Origin: Lepidurus packardi
Lineage: Eukaryota > Arthropoda > Branchiopoda > Notostraca > Triopsidae
Assembly: GCA_023053545.1 (NCBI GenBank)
Contig: JAKZAN010000118.1
Location: 31,576 to 95,575, forward strand
Reading direction: 5' to 3'
Length of the DNA: 64,000 bases
The notes beneath the pieces are model-generated. The model did no database searches. It saw only the letters and a program-made list of their open reading frames with translations, and was not told the DNA's origin. The position numbers and the translations under genes were made by a program. This document shows positions 24,470 through 36,822 of this stretch, piece by piece. Every line of letters starts with the position of its first letter. Within the stretch, counting starts at the first letter, position 1.

Positions 24470-24740
24470 GAGTGTGTGTTCTAGAAGGATTGGGGTGTGT
24501 GATTTGGATGTTATTGATTATATGACAAGAGAGAGGGAATAAAAGTTATTAAACTGGGGTAAAGCCTTGAGAAGGTTATGGGCAAACAGAAAGGAGGATT
24601 GGGGATCAATAAAATATGCGGGCGAATGGCTTTGATTAAAATTTATTCCAAACCGATTTTTTGGTTGTTGCATTTTTTAGATCAATTTCTTATACTCCAG
24701 TACTACGATACTTCGAAAATAGCTGTAAAATACGCTGTTA
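24470..24740. other. Intergenic region
   Basis: 271 bases upstream of the repeat-protein gene and downstream of the Iml1 gene. AT-rich, no coding signal recognised. Confidence 0.4.
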
Positions 24741-27700
24741 TCAGGGCGTGGCTGGCTACTCCTTTGTGGTCTTGTCACAGCGCTGCATGAGGTTGTGGAT
24801 GATCTCGCCCAGAATATCGACGCAGCATGTCTTCTTGAAGAAGTTGTAGAACACGTTGTCGGGCATCTCGTTGGCGTCGACGATTTCACGGTTATTGTCT
24901 TTCCAGAGTACCATTTTTTTCTAAAGTCATACCACATCAATAAGTACTGCACAGAGCCAATACAAAATAAAACAGTATCCCTTTCGCCTCAAATTATATT
25001 TTATTGGTTGCTAGAGTTATAGTGCTTGTTACCTCTTTGTAGAACTTCACGAAACCGAATCCTCGCTTGTGGAAGTAGTACCCGCAACGGTCCCACACCC
25101 AGTCCTCCTCCATCAGCACCTCCAGGATCTGCATCGACTCCACGTACTTGAATATCAACTACGCTGGTGCCTCGAAGTTCCACTGGATCGCGAACACATC
25201 GTGGCTCGGCACCAGGAACGGTGAAATCTTCTTGCTGAACTTACCCATATGCAGTATCACTTTGAGGAAGTCATTGACGAATGCCGACATACAACCCCTC
25301 CATTTGATTTCTATATTGAAGGTGTTCTTGATGTTCCACACGTTCTCATAGTAGAAAAAGAACTCATCGTTGTTGTAGATTTTGATGTCTGGGTACAAAA
25401 GCTTGGGTTGGATTTTCAAGCAGTTGAAAGTCGAAGGCATGTCGTAAGGCCCATCTTCGACTTTGATGGTGAAACCTGGAATGAGGGGTTGATATCGGTC
25501 ATTGATAGCTTGAAGATACTCGCGGAAGTTTTGTTTGCAGGTATTCCGGTACTTTTCGCGGTCCACAGTTTGCTCAGTAGAAATATCGACTACGAAGCTG
25601 ATTTTGATACTTTTGTAGTTAACTGCTTCGTCTTTCTTCCAGACGTTGTCGTCTTTGAAGTAGGTATGTCGACCGATAAAGCGATACTCCTTTTCCTCGT
25701 AGCACAAGTAACTATATAGCATGTCAGAATGACCCATTTCCAGCTGATGGATCAGGTTGGCGCTATCTGAAGAATATTTGCGTTGGTCTGTGATTTGGCA
25801 CTCGCGTACATTTAAATTGACCCTGTCTTGGATGATTATTGCATAGTAAAGGTCCCCCTTGGCCAGGTGGTAGATCTTCTCTATTTGGTTCGAAGTCTTC
25901 TGATTGGGTTCTTCGACGATCAGGAAGTTCTCGGTGAGTTTCTAGCAGATGAGTTCCTCGAGCTGGTCGACATTGTCTTTGGCCTGTGAGTTGCGCTGGA
26001 TGTGGTACTGAGACAAGATGTTATAGCTCGTCTTGATTGGGACCAGAATGGGAAAACAAATGAGCTTCCAGTAGTATTCTGTCTAGAACATTTTACGGTG
26101 TTCTGAGTACTCGTCGTCCTTCCTCAGAAACGTATTTTTCAGGAGTTTCAGAGTTTGTTCCTTGTACTGTGGCATCAAGTAGTGGATTTTGCTCTCCATG
26201 TAGTTTCGTTTCAATCTGCATTTGTAGTGACTGATGAAATGCTTCTTGGGAGTAGCCTTCAGGAACATAGACTTCTCGTTGTTGCTAGCTTCGTACTTAT
26301 CCATCTAGAAGATGTTAACTCGTTACTCCATCATCTCGAATGTTGTTCTCTACACCGGAGCATTAGGAGAAGTTAGTGTGCCCTTACGGCTGCTGATCGA
26401 GCTCATATTGGATCGATTCAGGTAAGCATCCGGTTCTTCGTAATGGCTATGCTGAAGTTTAGAGTTGTAGGAATTATAGCTGGATGTCGAGGGGCTTCGG
26501 TCACGTTCTTCGTTCATTTTGATGACTTGGAACCTAAAAAGATCGCGTGAGACGTAATTGGGATCATATGTCAGGGCTCCCGTTTCTGGGTTCTTTTTAA
26601 AGGTAGAGGAGATGCGGTGCTCTAGTTTGTTCATCTCGCGGCCGAACTCGAACTCTCTTCTCATGGTAGAGTTGCTGAGACGTTCGAAGGTCTGGTGGAT
26701 TCGCAGGTACTGGTCTTTGTTGCCCTTAATATCTGAGTACTTTGAAGAGTTGTACAACTTGATCTCATCAGTGTTCTTATCGTAGAGCAGGACGTGGGAT
26801 CTAAATGCTTATTGTCCGAAGTAGCACGAATCAATCCACTCGGGAGTTTTCTGTTAACTCTTCATAAAAGTGCTCGTCCGCTGCTAAGTCATCACGAAAT
26901 GGGAATCGTGTTTACACTTGAGTTGGTTGAGCCTAAATGTTTTGAAGTAGTTCTGCTGATTCTCGACTGTCAGAGGTACGAGGTTGTTCAGGCTGATGGC
27001 AGTCCTGTTCTGGAAGTAGTTGTGCTCATAGACCACTGTCTCGTTGAGAGGCGAGTCGTAAATCAACTCTTCGAGACAGTCATAAATTAGATGGTTCATC
27101 TTGGTATCCTCGTCGCCATCGTTCAGAATAAGGTTGTCTTTATTGCTCTCGAAACGCGTGAACTCGATGCGTTTTCTATCACAGTTTCTTAGATTGACCA
27201 CGATGCAGCTGATGTTTGTCAAGTATACTTTAATTTTGGCCAGCCTGTAGGTTGTCTCGTCGGTGAAGTAGTGGTTATTCCCTGCTGAAAGTATAGTAAT
27301 GGCGTTGCCACTCTCCGCCACGCTCCTCCCATAGAAATGCTTGGAGTACTGAGAGGCTGTCAGAGTGATTGCCTCGAGGATATTGGACGAGCACGAGTCA
27401 GCCAGCTCGCATTCAAGAGATCTGATGAAGGGTCTGATTTTGTTATTAGCGTCCCCAAGGTTAGTGATGGAGCCTTTTCTCTTGGAAGATGAACCACTAC
27501 TTTAGCTTTTGTTGTCATCATGCTTGTCCATCTCCTTCTTGACTCGTTTCAGAATGAAATCAGCCACAGGCTTCACATTCCGTTTCCAGTTGATTGTGTA
27601 CAAGAACTCTCCGATTTTCTTCCAGATATAAGAACCCAGATTCCCATAGCTCTTCTTCCAGACGATCTTCCTGTACGCGTCTTCGTATATTTTCCCATGG

Positions 27701-28551
27701 CTGTCCACCTGGAAAGCGATGGCGAAGTTCATCGAGTACTTGTCTTTGGTCTATTTCCCTTAGTTGCTCTCCTTGCTCTCTTGGCTCTATCTGCTTTGCT
27801 TGCTTTCTCTCTCCTATTTGTTGTTCTTTGGCTTGGTGGCTGACTCGCTCTTCCTTTATATTTCTCTCAGGGCCTCGACTACCGCATCATAAGCCTGGTT
27901 GAGGGTTTTGAACTGGGGATAGTACAATCTGGCGAAGAACACGATTTCGACGCGGTGTGTGTTCTGGAAGATAGTGTTCCGGAAATAGAATGTCGCCAGA
28001 AACTGGATCACCTTCTAGACGTAGATTTCTTGGTTGATATCTGCTTCAAACATCTCCTTAGAAAGTTCGACTAAGAGAGTATACTTTGCACAGCTGGTCC
28101 TGTACAGGATTTTGGTAGTCTTGCCGATGACTCCTCTCTTGACGACTTCATTGTTGGCAGCCATCATATTCATGACAGTCAGCTTGAGGCCCTCGAAGTT
28201 TAGGACCTTTCCCGAGTATATGACCAGGTTGTTTAGCTCGTTCAATATTTTGTACTGGTCCCTCCGCGAAATAAACATATCTTTGACTAGCAGCTCCACA
28301 TACTCCACGACGAGATAGTCGAATCCCTTCTCATGGCGGAAAGAACTCCTGAACTTATACCCGGGTTCATACTAAACGTTGGCGATGTCGGACAGTTTGC
28401 GAAGGATGGATAAATGTTCCACTGCTTTGGACTTGGAGTGTTTGCACACTTGTCCGAGGATTGACTATTTGGTTTCGATCAGGATCACATCTTTTTCCTC
28501 GAGGTTCGCATGATATTAGGGCGGCAGCAGAATTTAGGCCTGCGTGATCAT
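24741..28551 (-). CDS. Iml1/DEPDC5-like GATOR1 subunit
   Basis: Two exons (28551-25033, 24920-24741) with a 112-nt intron give 1232 residues. Iml1/DEPDC5 is the GATOR1 subunit that restrains TORC1 at the lysosome. The N-terminal IML1 region is recognisable (LLVELSKEMFEADINQEIYVEKVIQFL, then THRVEIVFFARLYY, DSHGKIYEDAYRKIV and SSNILEAITLTASQYSKHFYGR). A middle section matches the DEPDC5 SHEN/linker order (FICQ-like segment DQLEELICEKLTENFLIVEEP; MGHSDMLYSYLC) and the C-terminus ends with the conserved WNFEAPAELIF...YYFHKRGFGFVKF and FYNFFKKTCC segments. I cannot see a DEP domain, and the protein is shorter than the human one (about 1600). Identification is by order of several moderate matches. 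Confidence 0.72.
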
Positions 28552-28988
28552 GACAAAGAGTGAATGTATGAGAATGGCGTGAGGGGCTTTACAGGAGAGA
28601 ACTCAGGCGTATGGGTGCAGATAAGGACGGCCCCTTCGCACTGTATCTTTTCCTTGGGCTTCTGCTCTTATTTGACGACTTCAAACTTGGAAAACTTTTG
28701 CTGTGTTTTTTCTATTGAGGAGGATATCAAGGTGTGTTCAGGGAAAGAAAAGGAAACAACAGAAAAGCATTGGGAAAAGATGGTACTGAAGGATACTACT
28801 TTTCATCTTGTTTGTTTGTCTTCCCTTTGCCAATGTCCTTCTGTACTTTTTACGGTGTTGCCTAAATCTTAATGGTTTTTACTATTTCGCTGATTTATAT
28901 GTTAAAATCTGTTGATCGGGTCAGACTGGGATATTGCCAAAAAATCAGAATCCAACAATACAGTTTAATTACACACATTATTGCTCCC
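28552..28988. other. Intergenic region
   Basis: 437 bases between the Iml1 start and the end of the Fused-type kinase gene on the same strand. Moderately AT-rich; I find no RNA gene or protein signal. The Iml1 promoter should be here. Confidence 0.4.
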
Positions 28989-31900
28989 TCAATTCATCTT
29001 TTCCAAGACTTTCTTCACCATTTTCTCAACTTCTCCCCCCATTTTCGAGGCTTTTTCCAGAACTCCCCTTACGTCTTTACGCTCCAGATGCAAATAAAGG
29101 TTCTCGTACTAAGTAGCTTTGCCCACTACTTTCACGCAGCTGCTCAGAATACTGGGGCTGAGCTTCCCATCTATGATCATGCGCATAACCTTGGGTAAGA
29201 CTTTGGATTCTACGAGCTGGTTCACATGGGTGTCGGAGTGCCTGATCAAGTTGTAGACAGCAGTGACTGTATTTTTGACCAAGGTTTCGGACTGCTAGAA
29301 ACAAAGCCCCGAAATGATATATTTCGTGCAGGGAGTCAGACACTATATAGGAATCTCCTAGAAGTAGGCCACATTCCCGATGGCTAGTATGGTAGCACTA
29401 ACAATATCTACATTTGCCTCGTAGTTGGCCAGGGTTTCTGCGACACACAAGATAATCTGTCTGGAAGCGAACTCAGATTTGAAGTAATCAGAGTGTTTGA
29501 ACAGGTTAGCAATCAACTGCAGACTCTTAACTCGCACGGGGACTGTATTGGACTTGAGGTACCCATTCATGTAATCGAGGATGCCTGATTTCTGTATTGA
29601 TGAATAGTATTCGGCCTTAGTTCTGGCCAGATGTCCGACTATTATCAGGATAAGAGCTAGTAACTCTGCGTTGGATGTGTTATAGAACTGCTTAAGTCGG
29701 TTGAGCCCCTGGACAGCCAGGAAATCCAAAACCAGAACTGTATCATTGGATTCTGCTTTGATGATGGTCTGCATGACCTTCAAGGAATGGACGAGAATAT
29801 TTTATTTAAGGAGTGATTATGCGACTAGCGCGCGATGGATGTTAGCTTTCCGTAGCTTGCTCACGAATTTAGTGACGTTCTGGTCCTTTTATTGTAGGGG
29901 AAGGATTTGTTCGATTATTCTGAGACAGTGCAGCATGAACTAACTGTAGTAATCGTCTCCTTCCTTTTCTTTGATTTTGCCCAGCGCCTCTTCTTCGAAA
30001 ATCACCGAAAGGAATTCTGAGCAACACTCGACTATGGAAGGGGTCCAGTGCTTGCCTGAGGCCAACATATCAAGTACCCGCAGGACTCTACCACCAGTCA
30101 CCTTAAATGCCTGGCTCTCCACACGCACTAACTCAGGTAAGAGATGTGAATCAATTATCGATTTAAGGATAGACTGAGGCTTTGGAAGATTTTGTGCAGT
30201 GGTAACGATATCAGCCACAATGTCATATAGAGTAAACTAAGTCTGATTGAAATTCCAACCTTCGATGTCTTTAACTAGTGCTTCTTTATCCTTAGCAGGT
30301 AGAGCCATCCAGTCAATTACCTTCTTCAGGAGCTGAGGATACCCTTTCTAGAGTACTTCCAAATTATACCTATTTTATTCAAGCTACAGTCCATACTTGA
30401 AAATGGAAGTATTGCAGACTTCAGACTCTTGATAACTTCGCAAAGGTCGGAGGTGCTTTCCCTTTTCGAGGGAGGCGAGCTTGTAGTTCCAAACGAGGGA
30501 GAAAAACTAACTCATCTTCAATATATCGTCTCCAGCTTTATAAGTGTTCAAGAGTTGTTTTCTGAATTCGGGACTTATTTTGATAGAGTCGTAGAGGATG
30601 TGATAGAACCATTAGAGTTATGTTATGTTCATGTTTTGGGAGAGAGGCAGCAGAAGAGGAATCTTGGAGACCAGGGCATCAGCTACTGCTACTTTAGATG
30701 AGATGAAAGCTTCTCTGGTCTATTTTTCCAGGAATGAGCAACCTTTAACAGGATGGATAAATTTCTAGACACATTCGATAATTAGCATTGCCTACTTGTC
30801 ATTCTTGATCCGATCAACTAGTAGTTTGAGCAACTTGGTCTAGTTGACAGACTTGAGGGTTTCGGGTGACTTCTTCAGGGTTATCATCATCTGGTTGGCT
30901 ACGACGCCCAGCGTTTTATACATGAACGCTACATTAGTTGGGCTTAGGGGTGCGCCTGCAGTCGTTAGCAACTCTGCACTCTGTTCGACGAGATGGCAAT
31001 TTATATTTTCCTCATCATCATCGAGGTTGGCATTGCTGTTCTTGTTCGAGAAGTTCACTTTCAGCAGAAACGCAAGTAGCTGGAAAGTCACTCCTACTGA
31101 TGTGTCTTTCTTGAACTTAGTCAGCAGTCTGACTGTATTTAAAGGTAAATCAGTTTTTCTGGTGACATCTAGTTCAAGCTCATGATCCTCTAGCTTGACT
31201 TTGGTCACCAGAAAGATAAGGATCCTCAGTGCTACTTCCACGCACTGCATGTAAGTGTTATTGTCTGGATGGGCGTGTGCCTTCGTGAAAAGTATCATGA
31301 GCTGGTGGTACAGCACGACATTCTTCTTAATTCCTTTGCAATAACCAGGGTTGCTCTCCTTCAGCTGATTCTCTATAGCCACCAAATCCATGAGGTCAAT
31401 ATCCGTGGTGAAGGAGGAAAGGCTCTAGTTCTTGGAGTTGACGAGCTCGGCCAAATCTTCGATACGAATGTCTTACCGGATGAACTAAGATCTGGTGAGG
31501 GTGAAATAAGGATGGTTCTGTATATCGGGCCAGTCGTAGCGAGTAGTGGGGTTTTTTTGTAGCATTCCGTCAATCAGATCTTTCAAGGTGACATCCATTG
31601 TTTTTGGGTATACAGGTTTATCGTTGAGAATCTTGACGATAAGTTTTGGGAAGTTTTCGGCATAGTAGGGAGGAGCGCCGACGGCCATTTAGAAGAGGAT
31701 GACTCCCAGTGACCACACATCAATTTTGTGCCCATAGGGTTTGGAGTCGATGATTTCGGGAGCGATGTAGAGAGGAGTGCCTTTCAGGGAATGTAGGCAA
31801 ATGGTGGCCGCAGACATCTTCCGAGCGAACCCGAAGTCGCACAGCTTGATCTTGCCGTCTTTATTGATGAGGATGTTCTGAGGTTTGAGGTCACGATGCA

Positions 31901-32279
31901 CGATTCGGTTATCATTAAGGTAGATGAGAGCATCAATTATTTGTTTTGCATAATCCTTGATTTGCAGATGCGAGAACTTCGTGGCTTTCTGAAGAGTGCT
32001 CGCTAGATCTGTGCAGGCGAACTCCATGACCAGGATGAGGTAGTTGGAGGACTCCACGTGGTCTACAAGTCTGATGATGTTGGGATGCGACAGTTTCTTC
32101 AGGATCTCAATTTCGTAGCGTAGTTCTTCAAACTCCTTGCGGGGTTTTCCTTTGCGGTATATAACTTTGAGGGCGACTTCTTCGGCTGTGACCCTGTCGG
32201 CGCCCCGGTATACACTGCCATAAGAGCCTTCGCCGATGAGTTCAAAGACCTGGTATTTTCCAACTTCAGAGATCTTCAT
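28989..32279 (-). CDS. Fused/STK36-type protein kinase with helical C-terminus
   Basis: Single exon, 1096 residues. Residues 8-260 are a Ser/Thr kinase of the Fused (STK36/ULK-related) group: glycine loop IGEGSYGSVYRG, catalytic VHRDLKPQNIL, CDFGFARKMS, LKGTPLYIAPE and DVWSLGVILFEMAVGAPPYYAE. The last string is nearly identical to STK36 except that its conserved Glu is TAA (31689-31691). The remaining ~830 residues are alpha-helical with armadillo/HEAT character (for example TSVGVTFQLLAFLLKV; AELLALILIIVGHLART), like STK36. In ciliated organisms Fused orthologues act in central-pair assembly and ciliary motility; here that is by family. No introns are needed across the whole length. Confidence 0.88.
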
Positions 32280-32625
32280 GAAGATGTGTAGTGTTTAGTA
32301 GTTTCGGTTAGTATGATAAGTAGTATAGGATGAATATTTAAAAGGAGTGGGACTATTCGATTGTTTGCTCTTCAGTGAATTTGATGGAAATGGAGTTAAA
32401 AGATGGGCAACGAATAGCAATTTAACTAACCCTGGCCAATGACAAAGTTGTAATCCCGTCTTGTCGTGCGTATCCCATTTATAAGTTATAGATGCTATTC
32501 TATCTCTTTTATTGTTCAGACACCAGCACGTTGTTCCCTTATTTTATCTCCTATCTTTCTCTGCTCTCCTTTATAAAAGATATAACTCAAACCATACACA
32601 CTCCTAACTCTCCGAAGATATTCCC
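32280..32625. promoter_or_regulatory. Divergent intergenic region
   Basis: 346 bases between the divergent kinase and GYF-like genes. AT-rich. Both promoters must be here; no motif stands out. Confidence 0.4.
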
Positions 32626-33504
32626 ATGGCTAACAAAGGCAAGATGTCCATGCTCTCCCTCTTTGAGCCGGTGCCCCTCAGCAAGCTCACCTTCCTCACA
32701 AAACTTGAAGAACTCAAGTCCATCCTTCTGGAATCTCCCTTGAAGCCTGAAAACCTCGCAGATTCTAAGTTGGATGCAAACGATTGCATCATCCAGGGAA
32801 AGCCCCACTTCGAAAAGAAGAAGCTTCAGAACAAGGAATACAATAAACAGCACAAAGACCCTAACAGCAGCACCAGCGCACCCACTGCCACCATCGTCAG
32901 GAACCAGGAAGATAAGAAACCTCAGCAAACACAGCCTCAACAACCCATCCAAAGACAACAGCCAGCACAACAACCACAACCCAATGTCCCAGTGCAGGAG
33001 AAACAACACTCTAACGAGCATGAGGATGCCCATCACAAGAAGAAGGTTTACAGAAAGGGAGCTTGTGCGATCTTCTTTACTCTTCAGGATGAGGCTGGTT
33101 TCGATAAGGATGCCCAAGTTTGGTACTATAAAGACGGCAAGCAGATTATTGGACCCGTGAGCAGCTATAATATGGACAAGATGGCTTACCACAAGACAAT
33201 AAATGGCGAGACTAGAGTTGCCTTCAAGTCTGTCGATAAGTTTGTCAAGTTCTCCAAGATCCAGGCAATTGCCCAGGAACATCAACAATAAGCCAACTCC
33301 CAGCAGACTGCCGCGACTTCAACCAGCGAAGAACAGCAGAAGCAGGACAAGAAAGAAGAGCAGCCTCAGCCTGAGAAGAAACAAGAACAGACAGCGGTGG
33401 AACCCGTGGAGAAGTCTCCTGCAACAGCACCTGGAGTGACCCCTGAGACAGCCCCTAAAAAGAAATTCAATCTCAGCGACCCCGAGTAATTCCCTTCCTT
33501 GTGA
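32626..33504 (+). CDS. GYF-domain-like, Gln/Glu-rich protein
   Basis: Single exon, 292 residues. The core (about 140-220) reads ACAIFFTLQDEAG then AQVWYYKDGKQIIGPVSSYNMDKMAYH, the pattern of a GYF domain (W-x-Y-x-D...GP-[FY]-S...M), which binds proline-rich peptides. The N-terminal part has an aliphatic helix (LTFLTKLEELKSILLE). Low-complexity Gln/Pro/Lys tracts flank the domain. In the tract at roughly 32900-33015 I count 14 Gln codons, all CAA or CAG with no TAA/TAG, whereas the only TAA codons in the gene (after HQQ, and before the end) fit Glu. Role in mRNA translation or splicing is common for GYF proteins but is not shown here. Confidence 0.65.
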
Positions 33505-33797
33505 AGACATTGATGGGAAGTCTGGGAATTTGTAAAAAACTAACTAAATCCAAAGTGTTTCATTAAAATGATTGGTATAGAATTAGAGGTTAGCGGAGGG
33601 ATGGGACGCTCACAGTCTTTCCCGTAACATTACAAAATATCTATGACATATGAGGTCATAGATGCCCAGGTACCCATCTGAGGCTTTCTTTATTTGATCC
33701 AATTAAAAGTCGGTTAATTCTTACTGATTCATTATATTAAATTGGTCCATAGTCCCAGAAACCCCGCCTCCTCTAACCCTGTTCCTAACATCCCATC

Positions 33798-34964
33798 ATG
33801 AAAAACGGGCGTCCTCTCGGAGACAACAAGGGCAATCTCCGCAATAATCTCATGCTCAACCATAGTCCTGAAACTAATAACCACCCCATGTGGGGACTCA
33901 CCGATTAGAAGCCAGACCCCGTCTTCCACCCTCCAGTCGACCTGCTTCGCCACTTTGCAGTCAATATCAGCAAGTTCGAAGTCAAGAAGAACGATGCCAC
34001 TCGTTGCAACTCGTGTTCTACAGCAAACAGAGACAAGAAAAATAGTAACAAAAATACTGAATTTAAAGAAAAAGTGCTTCAACCTCTGGAAGAGTCAAAT
34101 ATTAATAGTAAACAATTCCCCAACCCACAACTCAGGAGACTGCCTAATACCTCCTTGGTGACTCCGACCAACAGAAAGGACCCAGGCGTCAGCAAGGACA
34201 AGAATAAGCCCTCAACGATTCATGAACTCAAGAACCGCATGAAAGTCCTTCTTGAGTCCGGCCGAAAATAGACCCCAGAGCTTCGGATGATTTCCGAGTC
34301 GAACAACCCTAACATATTCATGCTCGACGACGCACCCGTTCACACCTAATTTGATTCCCTACCACAAATCGGGAGCCGAGCTTCTGTCAGTTCAAACAGA
34401 GATCGGTCTTTAGAAGCTCGTAACAGTATGAAACCATAGCCAAGAAAAGAGTTCAGAGTCCCTTCCAGCAATGCTTCTCGCAGAATGCAACTCGGCTCTC
34501 ACGCCAGTCAGGGCTAATCTCCCAGGAATAACTTCGTTGAGATGAAATTTAGCCATGCTGAGAAACATCCCCTGATCCATGAAGCCCCAAACCTGAACTT
34601 GCTGGCTGAAATCAAGCATCGGATCTCCAAGAAGCGCCCAGACTATGCACTGTAATCTTGCCGGAAGTAGCTATCTAATTTGGATTCTCTTGAGGAGTTT
34701 GTGAAGATCAACAAATTAGTGCCTGTACCGATGACTATTAATTCTTGCCGTTCCAACGCCTAAAATGTAGAAATTCAACTTCATAAGCTGGGGCAGTGTC
34801 TCAAAGAGCACAAACAACGCCTGGGAATACGGTTTGATCGAGGGAGTCTGGAAAAAGTATCTGGCTCAGATGTGAGGTAGGAGGCGGTGGGGGGTAAACA
34901 GGACGGCTAGAATACAGTTTCAGGGTCGAAGTGCCAGAGGAGGATATTAGGAGGTCTGCGCTGA
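33798..34964 (+). CDS. Unassigned polar protein
   Basis: Single exon, 388 residues, ATG 33798 to TGA 34962-34964. Composition is Asn/Ser/Arg/Lys-rich with few hydrophobic runs. Two short helical motifs recur: TIHELKNRMKVLLESGRK (about residue 145) and NLLAEIKHRISKKRPDYAL (about 265), plus NVEIQLHKLGQCLKEHKQRL (about 330). Cys pairs (RCNSCSTANR; SCRKEL) do not make a zinc motif I know. No family recognised. The single frame is clean of TGA over 1.1 kb while TAA/TAG occur 11 or more times, which supports it as coding. Confidence 0.55.
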
Positions 34965-35364
34965 TGCTTTTCGGGAGAAGGGAGAGTGGAGAAAACTTCT
35001 AGAAGAGGAGAGAGCATTTGTATTCTACAGAACTGGTTTGGAGCTTCGCAATTTGCATAAGGGTGGATAATAATGTAGTACGGAAGTTACTTAGGGGGGA
35101 GGGGGTCTTAATCAGATTAGACTGAGTAATTTAGATGAGACTGGGTAATCAATCAATATTAGTGACGGTAAATATAAGAAAAGTGAAGGTTTTAACAACT
35201 CATATCATATGGATCTTCCAACTACTATTAATTTGGCATTGGCTATTAAACCCAGCCATAACGCCTATTTTAACTAGGGATTTACTGCCAATATAAACAT
35301 AAAGTAGCAGAAAAAGATATTCCCTGCATTTTCTATTCGATCCCAAATCGAAATAAATCCAAAC
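34965..35364. other. Intergenic region
   Basis: 400 bases between two plus-strand genes; G-rich at 35090-35105 and AT-rich further right. No gene seen. Confidence 0.4.
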
Positions 35365-35955
35365 ATGAATCACTAGCTCCCCACTATTAATATCATTACA
35401 CCCCTCTCCTCCGACTCCGAACACAGCAAACACTCTTCCTCCTTGCCAGAAATCCCCAAGAACAGGCAAAACAGAACAACCCAAAGAATCTAATCCGGCA
35501 AAAAGGTTGGCCACTGGAACTAAGAGGAAAAGAAACTCTACTTCAACTTCCTCAACCAAAACTGGAGTGTCTTCGCTCTCAAGAAACTCCGGAGAAAGGA
35601 CAAAATATTCAAGCAGATGTCCGAATCCATCCCGACTCGAGCTGCAGATCAGTGCCGATCCCATCACCAGAAGATGGAGAAAAAGTACGGGTCTTTCAGC
35701 ATGGTGATCCAGAGTATGGCCAGCCGGTTCGGAGAGCCCAGGCCTAATTATGGAGGACACATGATGTAAGAATGCGAGAATCGGAGTGGGATGGGTCCTC
35801 TGGCGGATTTTTTGTTGGTGGAAGGATACGAATCAGGAAGTTTCGGTTCGGGGAGCAGCTTTGAAGAGGAGAAATAGTACTTCGGAGTGATGTCGAGGGT
35901 AGAGTTTGGGGAGGATCAAGAGAGTAGTCCGTTTAAATCGTTGGGAGACTTGTGA
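35365..35955 (+). CDS. Myb/SANT-like DNA-binding protein
   Basis: Single exon, 196 residues. Residues 45-105 are a Myb/SANT-like repeat of the type expanded in ciliates: GHWNEEEKKLYFNFLNQ, a central helix with DKIFKQMSESIPTRAADQCRSHHQKMEKKYG. The last string (I-x-T-R-x-x-x-Q-x-R-S-H-x-Q-K) is the DNA-recognition helix of SHAQKYF-like Myb proteins. The first Glu of NEEEKK is TAA. The N-terminus is Ser-rich and the C-terminus acidic, as in many transcription factors. Target genes unknown. Confidence 0.75.
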
Positions 35956-36822
35956 AACAGCCACAAGACGGGAGAGAGGACTCATTTAGTGAGCGAATAT
36001 GTCTATTTTTATTCAAGGAAGATCCATAATCATTTTGCATTAAAAACTTGACAGCGAAACTGTCATCCAATGCAGATAAATATACTAGTAAAATTGTACA
36101 CTCGTCTCTCCTATGGAACGAGCCAACCCAATAGTCAAATGCAGCACAGGCTACGTGTTTGCCTCCGCCATCGTAGCCCATTTCGGGTGTACCTCTTTGC
36201 CAGTCGCGGACTCATGCTACTGCTGAAACAGGGGGTCGGATAGCAGGTCCCCAGTCCACATCCACTTACTAAGATATGCATACTTGTTTTCAGAAGACTA
36301 TACTCTTATGAGAACTAAATACCCCATTTTAATGTATTGTCTTCATCGAAACAATATTTATTAACTAAGAAAGTTGGCAGAAACAAACTACATCTTCCAC
36401 AGACTATGGCTTCACAGAACAAACCCTAGTCATCCTTCATACATTGAACTGAGGCTTTTTGTTCACTTGATGAGCCAGCTTGGACTGCAAATCATCAGGA
36501 AAGAGGGTGGTTGGATTTCGGATAAAAGAATGGTTTAGTAAGGTTGTCTGGCCTGAAGGTATAGGTTTATGGGGTGCGGTGTTTACTAAACAGTGTATGG
36601 TGTTTTAAAGGTGTGCCGTGCTCGTGGATTATCAGGCGTCCATAGCATCTATAATCTATGATGGGATTTATACCATTATGGTCCATCAATTTAAACAAAC
36701 TGTGAAGTGAAACAGCATCTGCTTATCGATTTATGAATAGAATCCGACAATTACACACTATAGGCTATCCACTATCTATGTATGTTTGAACCTACTCGCT
36801 CCCTTAACTACCAAATACACCC
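35956..36822. other. Intergenic region with small open frames
   Basis: 867 bases between two convergent genes. A minus frame from ATG 36181 (83 codons to the TAA it would read through) and a plus frame from 36114 (MERANPIVKCSTG..., about 39 codons to TGA) overlap antisense; at most one could be real and neither has homology I recognise. No RNA gene recognised. Confidence 0.35.

Noticed and set aside
30436..30511. An intron in the Fused kinase gene
   Set aside because: A first reading lost the frame here; recounting the repeated ataac bases showed the frame is continuous.
32587..33288. Long minus-strand open frame, Leu/Val-rich, over the GYF-like gene
   Set aside because: It is the antisense shadow of the Gln/Lys-rich sense gene.
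35933..36181. Minus-strand frame MGYDGGGKHVACAAF...
   Set aside because: It runs antisense into the Myb gene and shows no recognisable family; noted only in the intergenic entry.
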